The position numbers were made by a program, and so were the translations under genes. This document shows positions 17,161 to 23,612 of a DNA stretch of 44,624 bases, piece by piece. The notes beneath the pieces are model-generated. The model searched no databases, was not told the origin of the DNA, and was given only the letters and a program-made list of their open reading frames with translations. The stretch spans positions 1 to 44,624 of the forward strand of contig CAJOPE010000015.1 of assembly GCA_905236815.1 (NCBI GenBank). The letters are read 5' to 3'. Position 1 is the first letter of the stretch, and the number at the start of each line of letters is the position of its first letter. This DNA comes from an uncultured Prevotella sp. (GTDB lineage Bacteria > Bacteroidota > Bacteroidia > Bacteroidales > Bacteroidaceae).

Positions 17161-18007
17161 GTGAATAGTATTTATCAAGTACAAATTTTGCATCCAGTTC
17201 CTTTGTAAACTGAATTTGACGAATTCCTGCAACATCGCTATAGTTGATGTAATCAGGGAATTGAGCTACAAGCTCTTGTACTAATTCTATGATTTCCATA
17301 TCTGTCATACAGAATATCAATCCGATCTCTTGAAGGGTATCATATGAAACTGTCATTTCAGATTCCTTTGTCTTCAAAATTGCATAAAGGAATATTTCTG
17401 GTGCAATTTCTCTCTTTCCTTCTATATTAAACTCGTATGTTTTTCCATCATCTGTTATTCGGATAAGATCAAGATCTATCAGTAGAGACGAATAATCTTC
17501 AAAAGTATGCGCTTTTGCTGGAGTTACATAATTCTGTAAAAGCACACCAATATCTTTTTTGGTAGTGTTCTCATTATATGACTTAATTTTATTTGCATCA
17601 ATCATATAACGCTTAATCTTATGTGCAATTTGCAGACGGTCGAATTGTTTGCTTTCTTTCTGTATTTTTGTAAATAACCAATTGTAGAGGGTTGCCTCAC
17701 CAGTGGAAACCAAAAGAAAATGAAGAAGCCATAATGTACCTAAATCCTCAATATAAGGATCAACACCACTTGTTGGATCAAAAAGGTAATCTCCTATAGC
17801 GGTAACTTGATCATCTTCTGTAATACCAAATACTTTCAACCAATATCTTACAGAAGCAACCATATTCTTACCAACACCAAGTTCCATCACAGCATCTGGT
17901 GAATTAAAGTTATATCCATTTGTTACGAAATCATATCCTTTTTTCAGCCATAAAGACTTGCAAGGAAATGATTCGTGACCTGAAAAAACATATTTTGTTA
18001 TATTCAT
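17147..18007 (-). CDS. sspB: SspB-like DUF4007 protein (phosphorothioation nickase)
   Basis: The 286-aa protein opens with the DUF4007 signature FSGHESFPCKSLWLKKGYDF (residues 8-27) and keeps the family's LGVGKNMVASVRYWLK block. DUF4007 proteins are the SspB component of single-strand phosphorothioation systems, where SspB nicks DNA at the modification site. The ATG at 18007 was chosen over 18040 because it begins directly before the conserved block. It is the first gene of the seven-gene operon. No good promoter is visible in the 197 bases between it and the upstream RNA terminator, so expression may depend on readthrough from the structured RNA (18204-18424). Confidence 0.85.
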   Translation of the reverse strand: MNITKYVFSGHESFPCKSLWLKKGYDFVTNGYNFNSPDAVMELGVGKNMVASVRYWLKVFGITEDDQVTAIGDYLFDPTSGVDPYIEDLGTLWLLHFLLVSTGEATLYNWLFTKIQKESKQFDRLQIAHKIKRYMIDANKIKSYNENTTKKDIGVLLQNYVTPAKAHTFEDYSSLLIDLDLIRITDDGKTYEFNIEGKREIAPEIFLYAILKTKESEMTVSYDTLQEIGLIFCMTDMEIIELVQELVAQFPDYINYSDVAGIRQIQFTKELDAKFVLDKYYSHGNI

Positions 18008-18203
18008 ATCAATTAATACATCAGCCAAAACGCATTGCACATTTGAACGGAATCAGATCAGTTTAATGCGAGTTTGATGCTGGTTATATTTTTTTTATTT
18101 CCTTTTGGTTGTATTTACAGGATGCTATAGGATACAGTTATGGCTGTACACGAATATAAAAAAGCATTTAAGGGATTTATGAATAAAAGGTAAACCAAAC
18201 ACC

Positions 18204-18242
18204 AATAAAAAAGGACGTGGATGAATGAATCCATCTACGTCC
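18204..18242 (-). terminator. Rho-independent terminator of the structured RNA
   Basis: Read on the - strand, GGACGTAGATG pairs with CATCCACGTCC (18242-18213; 11-bp stem with one G-U pair, 8-base loop), followed directly by TTTTTTATT. It ends the RNA about 200 bases before sspB. Confidence 0.75.
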
Positions 18243-18424
18243 TGAGGTGTTTGGCCTTACCTACAAAATCAGATGAAAACAAACACCCACGTATATACGT
18301 AAGTGCCTGCTCTTTATCTTGATTTTGTTCCTTTCGGCGGCCAAACTTTCAGGACATTCGATAAATAGCAAAACGCTAATTTCCCGCAAAAATCATACAG
18401 CAGCCTTAACGACTCGCTGTAATC
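18204..18424 (-). ncRNA. Structured RNA, leader/attenuator of ssp operon or 6S-like RNA
   Basis: On the - strand an exact promoter (18430-18460) faces this region, which folds into a rod and then a terminator. Rod: GTCCTGA/TCAGGAC (18349-18355 with 18239-18245), GTTTGGCC/GGCCAAAC (18339-18346 with 18249-18256), a 12-bp helix with one bulge (18316-18328 with 18263-18274), and an ACGTATATACGT tip (18289-18300). A 5' hairpin ACAGC/GCTGT lies at 18397-18420. The terminator stem shares GGAC with the rod. A third helix (18246-18262 with 18188-18203) uses the same bases as the rod. No known riboswitch consensus was recognised; a 6S-like RNA is possible. Confidence 0.6.
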
Positions 18425-18429
18425 CATTG

Positions 18430-18460
18430 CAAAGATAATAAAAGTGAAGATAAGAAGCAA
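18430..18460 (-). promoter_or_regulatory. Bacteroidetes promoter of the structured RNA
   Basis: On the - strand, TTG (18460-18458) is followed after exactly 20 bases by TATCTTTG (18437-18430), matching the Bacteroidetes consensus TTG...TAnnTTTG. Transcription would start near 18424. Confidence 0.7.
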
Positions 18461-18503
18461 GAAAAATATGGTATATTTGCTTTTAATTCATATCTCGGAA
18501 GGG

Positions 18504-18698
18504 ATGAGGGGGCATTACTCCGCAGATGCAAGCACCAGCGGCTACTTGAAGGGGCGACGTCTCCGACGTCATGCTGCTGAAGAGCGTTTTGTCAAAGAGG
18601 CAGACGCAAATGCAAAGAGTTCTACTCCAAAGCTTTCTGCTGAACGTAAGGCAAGACTTGATGCGGTGCTTCGCAACATGTCTAAATTTCAGTTTTAA
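18504..18698 (+). CDS. Small basic hypothetical protein, 64 aa
   Basis: A 64-aa, Arg/Lys/Ala-rich protein starts at the ATG 18504 behind a purine-rich GGAAGGG. A TATATTTG box (18472-18479) lies 24 bases upstream, though no matching TTG is found at the usual spacing. The frame stays open up to 18444, but the upstream codons contain this promoter-like box, so the shorter form is preferred. The C-terminal part (LSAERKARLDAVLRNMSKF) is predicted helical. No family is recognised. It could be real or chance; it lies 69 bases before tonB. Confidence 0.4.
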   Translation: MRGHYSADASTSGYLKGRRLRRHAAEERFVKEADANAKSSTPKLSAERKARLDAVLRNMSKFQF

Positions 18699-18716
18699 AA
18701 GAAACAAGAAAATCGC

Positions 18717-18747
18717 TTGCTTATAACAGAAAAAATCTGTAAATTTG
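18717..18747 (+). promoter_or_regulatory. Promoter of the TonB-domain gene
   Basis: TTG at 18717-18719 and TAAATTTG at 18740-18747 are separated by 20 bases, a canonical Bacteroidetes promoter. Transcription would start near 18754, giving a very short leader before the ATG at 18768. Confidence 0.75.
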
Positions 18748-18767
18748 ACGCATTAAAAATATTGCGT

Positions 18768-19202
18768 ATGAAATTTCTAAGATATACCTGTCTGCTAATG
18801 CTATTGATTTCTCTTTCTGCTTATGGGCAGAAAAAGAAATCGAAAAGTTCTGACACTCCACCTCCCCCAGCCTGCCACTGCATAGAAGAAGATCACAGTA
18901 AAGATATTGTAGAGGAAATGCCACAATTTCCTGGAGGTAGTGAGAAATTAATGAAATTCATATACAAGAATACACGATGGCCTAAGGATGAAAACTGCAT
19001 CGAAGGAAGAGTAGTCGTGGGTTTTACCGTAAATGAAGATGGTTCATTATCTGACATTCATGTGGCCAGATCTGTATGCAATAGTGCAGACAAGGAGGCA
19101 ATAAGGGTTGTTAAAAGTATGCCAAAATGGATACCTGCAAAAAATAAAGGGGTGCCTGTAAAAATAAATTGTTTTGTGCCTATTGCATTCAGACTCAAAT
19201 GA
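18768..19202 (+). CDS. Secreted TonB C-terminal-domain protein
   Basis: The 144-aa protein has a signal sequence (MKFLRYTCLLMLLISLSAYG), a short Lys/Ser/Pro-rich linker, and then a complete TonB C-terminal domain. The Bacteroidetes hallmark MPQFPGG precedes the domain, which has IEGRVVVGFTVNEDGSLSDIHVARS and ends MPKWIPAKNKGVPV. In energised transport this domain binds the TonB box of outer-membrane receptors such as SusC. Unlike classical TonB there is no long Pro-rich rod, and the N-terminal segment may be cleaved, so it may be a periplasmic accessory form. The in-frame TTG at 18717 lies inside the promoter and is rejected as start. A related domain is encoded at 41391-42131. Confidence 0.82.
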   Translation: MKFLRYTCLLMLLISLSAYGQKKKSKSSDTPPPPACHCIEEDHSKDIVEEMPQFPGGSEKLMKFIYKNTRWPKDENCIEGRVVVGFTVNEDGSLSDIHVARSVCNSADKEAIRVVKSMPKWIPAKNKGVPVKINCFVPIAFRLK

Positions 19203-19257
19203 GGAAGTGTGATAGATTAGATTCCTGAGCCCAGTCTTTTAATCTTTTAAAACCATC

Positions 19258-19302
19258 GACAGTGTTAACTGTTAACGCGTAACTCGTTAATCTTTGAAGA
19301 TT
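19258..19302. repeat. Island-border repeat, copy 2
   Basis: Begins GACAGTGTTAACTGTTAAC; bases 19263-19302 match copy 1 at 39 of 40 positions and 19258-19291 match copy 3 exactly (34 bases). It lies between the TonB-domain gene and the promoter of the PARIS-like ATPase, in the same orientation as the other copies. Confidence 0.85.
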
Positions 19303-19350
19303 AAGAAATAGCTTATCGAGGGAAATTTAAGATAAAAAAATAGGGTTTGT

Positions 19351-19381
19351 TTGGATGTGTCGAATAAAATCTATATTTTTG
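19351..19381 (+). promoter_or_regulatory. Promoter of the PARIS-like module
   Basis: TTG (19351-19353), a 20-base spacer and TATTTTTG (19374-19381) form an exact Bacteroidetes promoter 43 bases before the ATPase ATG at 19424. Confidence 0.75.
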
Positions 19382-19423
19382 CATTATCATAAATACTATT
19401 ACATATAGCATAAAAACAAATAT

Positions 19424-20353
19424 ATGAAACTGAAGCATATCCAAATAAGCCGTCTGTATGATTACTATCAGATAAACACAGATATCGACCCTAAGCTGAA
19501 TATCTTTGTGGGAAATAATGGTTCATACAAGACCACTATGCTAAGAACCATATATGATGGCATTTCAAACGAACCGACTATGCCTAATTTCAAATTTCAG
19601 TCTTTTAAGCTGGACTTTGACAATGATGCTCATGTGGAATATTTCAAAAGTTATCAGGCATTTAAGTCGAATAACATTTTTGATAACAACACATCATCAA
19701 TTCCTGCAGAAAACCTAATAGAAATTCTCAACGCAAAGGCGCTTGCAGGTAATGAAATTGCTGATGTGAAAGAAACTGTAGCAAAGGTAAAGGCTGACTC
19801 TGTTTTCACCTACGACGTGAAAGGAGACAACAAATCGAAGGACTCATCGTATCTTACCTATATTCTCGAATCCCGACTCACCGATTATGGCGCATATCTT
19901 GCCGATCTCAGCGAATCTATTGCTGTTGGACTTCAGGCAGGGGACGCCAACTCTTTTAAAGAGGTATTCGCCACTCGTGAGAAATTCAAGGAGATCATCA
20001 ACAACGCATTCTCCGAGACAGGCAAGTTGATTAGCAATGTGAGCAAGATGCTTTTCGTTAAGAAAGATGATGACAAGGAAACAGAAATCAACTGGAGAGA
20101 TCTATCCTCAGGCGAGAAACAGCTAATTATTATTCTTCTCACCGTACTTCTGCAAAGAGGCGAGGAAAGTATTCTGATTATGGATGAGCCTGAAATCTCC
20201 ATGCATATTATCTGGCAATCTCAACTGCTCGACTGGATCTATCAACTTAACCCAAATGTTCAGGTAATTATGTCAACTCATTCCCCAAGTATTTTTGGCC
20301 AAGGATGGGCAAACAAAATTATCTATATGGAAGATATATTGAAAAAAGAATAA
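19424..20353 (+). CDS. ABC/AAA-type ATPase of a PARIS-like module
   Basis: The 309-aa protein has an unusual Walker A GNNGSYKTT (residues 30-38), with Tyr35 where nearly all relatives have Gly before the Lys. It also has a signature LSSGEKQLI (about 225), Walker B ILIMDEPEIS (about 250) and switch His in STHSP (about 287). It is a short AAA_21-type ATPase with only a small insertion between the motifs. The next gene encodes the remains of a DUF4435 protein. ATPase plus DUF4435 is the layout of the PARIS (AriA/AriB) defence system, in which the ATPase senses phage proteins and releases the DUF4435 nuclease. The Walker A change may lower nucleotide turnover. Confidence 0.75.
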   Translation: MKLKHIQISRLYDYYQINTDIDPKLNIFVGNNGSYKTTMLRTIYDGISNEPTMPNFKFQSFKLDFDNDAHVEYFKSYQAFKSNNIFDNNTSSIPAENLIEILNAKALAGNEIADVKETVAKVKADSVFTYDVKGDNKSKDSSYLTYILESRLTDYGAYLADLSESIAVGLQAGDANSFKEVFATREKFKEIINNAFSETGKLISNVSKMLFVKKDDDKETEINWRDLSSGEKQLIIILLTVLLQRGEESILIMDEPEISMHIIWQSQLLDWIYQLNPNVQVIMSTHSPSIFGQGWANKIIYMEDILKKE

Positions 20354-20360
20354 AACAAAA

Positions 20361-20992
20361 ATGGCAATTTCTGATGCACATTTAATTTGCGATACATTAG
20401 CCAGCAACAAGGAATCACAGCCATTAATGATCGTGTTTGCAAGACTTATACATTTTCTTGGGAAAATCATTACTGCAAAGTTCCAGATTTACAACAACGA
20501 CTAGAACAAGTATGTCCCGAAGAAGCACTGAGATTTGACTTTAAAACTTTTCTTTCCCGTCTATCGAAAATTATCTTTGATCCTTTTCTTGTTATCAGTT
20601 TTCATCACAGAAACCGAACTCCCGAATTTCACGACAAAACATTCGCCTCAAAAATACCTAATCAGATTTTAGAAAGAGACATTGTAAATAATGGGCAATC
20701 TATTCTAGACAAGATAAAGATTGCAGCAGACGACTACATGCAATCACCTTTGGCCCAACAAGTAGATTTACAAGCGGAAACTGACTATCTTGAAAATTTG
20801 GGTATAACTCAAGATAATGTCTATCTGCATTTCCGTGGACATAATATCTACAATTTGGTGTGCCACATTGGGGATTGCATTGTACCTAAATCTGTTTCCT
20901 TCGAGAACGAAATTCTAAACCATCATCTGCCTAATGCCGGATATTGGGAATACGACAAGGTTTTGCAAGATATTGACGATGCAACAAAATAG
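20361..20992 (+). pseudogene. Broken DUF4435 (AriB-like TOPRIM effector), N-terminal half deleted
   Basis: The ATG at 20361, 7 bases after the ATPase stop, gives a frame reading MAISDAHLICDTLASNKESQ then PLMIV, ending at a stop near 20503. The PLMIV strand resembles the first TOPRIM strand, which should run into an acidic EG motif. A second frame, open to 20992, carries the C-terminal part of DUF4435: CKTYTFSWENHY (about 20440-20475) and the late YLHFRGHNIYNLV. The catalytic middle of about 80-100 residues is missing and the frame is shifted, so the product is probably inactive. A residual 201-aa protein could still be made from a TTG at 20387. Confidence 0.65.
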
Positions 20993-21005
20993 GTTAATGC
21001 AGTGT

Positions 21006-21039
21006 GACAGTGTTAACTGTTAACGCGTAACTCGTTAAT
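21006..21039. repeat. Island-border repeat, copy 3
   Basis: A 34-base copy identical to 19258-19291, starting 14 bases after the end of the broken DUF4435 gene. It lacks the TTTGAAGATT tail shared by copies 1 and 2. Confidence 0.85.
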
Positions 21040-21162
21040 TGCGGTGTTCAAACCTAACAAATAGTATAGTATTCCAGAATATCATAAATCTTATCCATAA
21101 TTTCGTAACAGAAACCTATAAAAAAGATGTAACTTTGCATCTGACAATAAGATTTTATATTT

Positions 21163-21375
21163 ATGACACAGAAAGTATTTACAGTAAATGGTATGAAGTG
21201 CCCACATTGTGAGGCACATGTTGCTGAATCAGTTAAGGCATTGGCAGGAGTAAACGAGGCTAAGGCAGACCACAATGCTTGCACACTGACAGTTGACCTT
21301 GATGAGACTCAGGTAACAGATGAGCAGATTCAGGAGGCAGTGAACAATTTGGGACGATACGAGCTTTCATTGTAA
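21163..21375 (+). CDS. HMA-domain metal-binding protein (CopZ-like)
   Basis: The 70-aa protein is a single heavy-metal-associated domain. The metal site is MKCPHCEAHV (residues 11-20), with Cys13 and Cys16 as the CxxC ligands. It has the beta-alpha-beta-beta-alpha-beta length of CopZ/Atx1-type chaperones, which carry copper(I) or similar soft metals to P-type ATPases or regulators. The usual GM(T/S)CxxC has Lys instead of Thr/Ser, as in many Bacteroidetes forms. A TAACTTTG box lies at 21130-21137. The LysE-type gene begins 2 bases after the stop, so they are probably co-transcribed, though no functional link between metal binding and amino-acid export is evident. Confidence 0.85.
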   Translation: MTQKVFTVNGMKCPHCEAHVAESVKALAGVNEAKADHNACTLTVDLDETQVTDEQIQEAVNNLGRYELSL

Positions 21376-21377
21376 TT

Positions 21378-21962
21378 GTGCCAAGAGAATTAATTCCGAC
21401 GCTTTTATTGCAGCTCCTACTCATTGGATACACACCAGGTCCTGCAAATATTTATTCGCTGGCGATGTCACTCAGACATGGCCGGCGAGAAGCTTCTATA
21501 ATGTGGCTGGGATTGCTCGCAGGTTTCTCCACAGCCGTATTCTGTATGGCGACACTCACTCATTTCATAGGAATGGCTTTTGGTGAGTATATCATCTATC
21601 TGAAATATCTTGGAGCGGCATATATCCTTTATCTCGCCTATAAGATCTATACAAGTCATAAAACAGCAGAAGCTGCCAATAAAGACTGTAGTTTCCAAAG
21701 TGGAATGATCGTGCAACTTACCAATGCGAAAATGCTTCTATTCGACCTTACAGTCTTCAGCACTTTTGTACTACCCTACTCTAATCGCTTTATAGATTTA
21801 CTCGAGGTGGGTGCATGGCTGCTCATAGCAGGTCCTGGAGCGAATCTTGTCTGGCTACTTGCTGGCAGCTACCTCCGCAAGTTCTTCATGAACTATGGTC
21901 GGCAAATTGATATTGTTTCAAGTGTCGCTTTACTATTTTGTGCTATTTATATTATCCTCTAA
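21378..21962 (+). CDS. LysE/RhtB family exporter
   Basis: The 194-aa membrane protein has about six hydrophobic segments and the family motif YTPGPANIYSLAMSLRHGRR (residues about 18-37), typical of the LysE/RhtB translocators that export amino acids or related small molecules across the inner membrane. Length fits the family (about 190-210 aa). The start codon is GTG, 2 bases after the HMA gene stop. The substrate cannot be told from sequence. A strong two-way terminator follows at 21995-22020. Confidence 0.85.
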   Translation: MPRELIPTLLLQLLLIGYTPGPANIYSLAMSLRHGRREASIMWLGLLAGFSTAVFCMATLTHFIGMAFGEYIIYLKYLGAAYILYLAYKIYTSHKTAEAANKDCSFQSGMIVQLTNAKMLLFDLTVFSTFVLPYSNRFIDLLEVGAWLLIAGPGANLVWLLAGSYLRKFFMNYGRQIDIVSSVALLFCAIYIIL

Positions 21963-21994
21963 AACCAATTTCACTCAACTTATAAAACAAAAAA

Positions 21995-22020
21995 AGGCGA
22001 ACATCCTCTGATGTCCGCCT
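21995..22020. terminator. Bidirectional terminator between lysE-type gene and gltD
   Basis: AGGCGaACATC (21995-22005) pairs with GATGTcCGCCT (22010-22020) around a CTCT loop, with an A-run before and T-rich DNA after. It serves the + strand exporter gene and the - strand gltD, which end on either side. Confidence 0.8.
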
Positions 22021-22046
22021 CTGCTGTTTTATATTTGATAGGATAA

Positions 22047-23450
22047 TTACTTTAGCAAGTATTTATCAACTTCAGCAGCAACTTTTCGTCCACTTGCAAG
22101 AGCTCTCACCACAAGGCTGGCACCATTAGCAGCATCGCCCGCAAGGAACACATTCTGAGGCAATTCTGCATGCTCAGGACGAAGGAATCCCATCGCCAAA
22201 AGCACGATATCTGCCTTGATAATCTCTGGCTTGCCCTTCTCCACCATCAGTGGGCGACCACCTTCTGGATTCGGTTTCCAGTCGATTTCCTGCACTCTTA
22301 CACCAGTAAGTTTGCCATCCTTTCCGAGGAACTCGAGGGAGTTGATGTTCCAACGGCGGGTGCAGCCTTCCTCATGAGCGAAGCTCGTTTTCAGTGTGCG
22401 AGGGAAGTTTGGCCATGGATTCTTTGGATCGACAGGACCCTCTACAGGCTTTGGCATAATCTCGATTTGAGTTACACTCTTGCAGCCCTGACGATGAGCT
22501 GTTCCGATACAGTCGGAACCCGTATCGCCACCACCAATTACCAATACATCCTTACCTTTGGCAGAAACCAACTCTTCTTTCTTGAATTCAGCTCCATAGA
22601 GTACTCTATTCTGCTGACTTAACATCTCGAGCGCAAAATATACTCCCTTGAGATCACGGCCAGGGATTGGCAGGTCGCGGGCAACTGGTGTTCCGGTGCA
22701 AAGAACCACAGCATCAAACTTGGATGCGAGTTCCTCTACCTTCACCTTCTTTGCCTTGCCTAGAGTAGCATCATTCTGAACACCTGCTTCCTTACCTTCA
22801 AGCACGAGCGTGCTGAACTGGAATTCGATGCCTTCCTGCTTGAGCAGGTTGATTCGTCGGTCGATAATAGTTTTGTTGAGTTTGAAGTTTGGAATACCGA
22901 AGCGAAGCAAACCTCCCGCATCCTCACGGGCATCGTAAACAGTTACGAGATAACCCTTCTGATTGAGCTGAGTAGCAGTAGAAAGTCCTGCAGGACCAGC
23001 ACCAACCACAGCCACTTTCTTGCCATTACGCTTAGGGATGCGCACCTTCACAAAGTCCTCATCGAAAGCGTGTTCGATGATGGAGCATTCATCCTCACGA
23101 TTGGTAGTTGGCTGATGATCCATCAAGTTGAGGATACAGGCTTTCTCGCAGAGTGCAGGACACACACGGCCCGTGAACTCAGGAAAATCATTGGTGGAAG
23201 TAAGAAGTTTATAAGCCAACTCCCAATCGCCCTTATACAAGGCATCGTTCCACTCAGGTGGCTTGTTGCCCAATGGACAAGCCCAATGGCAGAAAGGCAC
23301 TCCGCAATCCATACAGCGGCTGGCCTGTGTTCTGCGATCATTACTGTTCAGCGTCTGTTCTACTTCGCCGAAATCGTGTATTCTATCGTGAACCGGACGA
23401 TATCCGGCTTCTTTTCTATCTATTGTTAGAAATGCTTTTGGATTTCCCAT
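22047..23450 (-). CDS. gltD: Glutamate synthase (NADPH) small subunit
   Basis: The 467-aa beta subunit of glutamate synthase passes electrons from NAD(P)H through FAD and Fe-S clusters to GltB. The N-terminal cysteine-rich part has the cluster motifs CMDCGVPFCHWACPLG (about 47-62) and CPALCEKAC (about 102-110). The FAD dinucleotide fold starts at VAVVGAGPAGLS, and the second, NADPH-binding fold at VLVIGGGDTGSD. The C-terminal FLAGDAANGASLVV closes the FAD site. The start at 23450 (MGNPKAF) is preferred over 23468, matching the usual GltD N-terminus. It lies 162 bases after gltB in the same direction, with only AT-rich DNA between, so it is probably in the gltB operon. Confidence 0.93.
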   Translation of the reverse strand: MGNPKAFLTIDRKEAGYRPVHDRIHDFGEVEQTLNSNDRRTQASRCMDCGVPFCHWACPLGNKPPEWNDALYKGDWELAYKLLTSTNDFPEFTGRVCPALCEKACILNLMDHQPTTNREDECSIIEHAFDEDFVKVRIPKRNGKKVAVVGAGPAGLSTATQLNQKGYLVTVYDAREDAGGLLRFGIPNFKLNKTIIDRRINLLKQEGIEFQFSTLVLEGKEAGVQNDATLGKAKKVKVEELASKFDAVVLCTGTPVARDLPIPGRDLKGVYFALEMLSQQNRVLYGAEFKKEELVSAKGKDVLVIGGGDTGSDCIGTAHRQGCKSVTQIEIMPKPVEGPVDPKNPWPNFPRTLKTSFAHEEGCTRRWNINSLEFLGKDGKLTGVRVQEIDWKPNPEGGRPLMVEKGKPEIIKADIVLLAMGFLRPEHAELPQNVFLAGDAANGASLVVRALASGRKVAAEVDKYLLK

Positions 23451-23612
23451 CTTCTTTAAAATTAGCAATTAGTAATTGTGATTTCCCTCTTTAGGAGAAC
23501 TCTATAATTAGAAATTAATTATTATGATACCTATTTGGTTAAACTATGTAGATTAGATTTAGCTCTAAAGCATATCATAATTACTAATTCCTAATTACTC
23601 ACTACTAATTAA

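Noticed and set aside
12827..17235. BREX type with PAPS-reductase-like protein
   Set aside because: A PP-loop protein and a large ATPase also occur in some BREX loci, but there is no pglZ, brxL or other BREX gene, and DUF4007 at the head points to the Ssp system.
7612..18007. SspE or DndFGH restriction partner
   Set aside because: No DUF262/DUF1524 (SspE) protein and no DndF/G/H-like gene is seen; the restriction arm here is of the helicase/SMC type.
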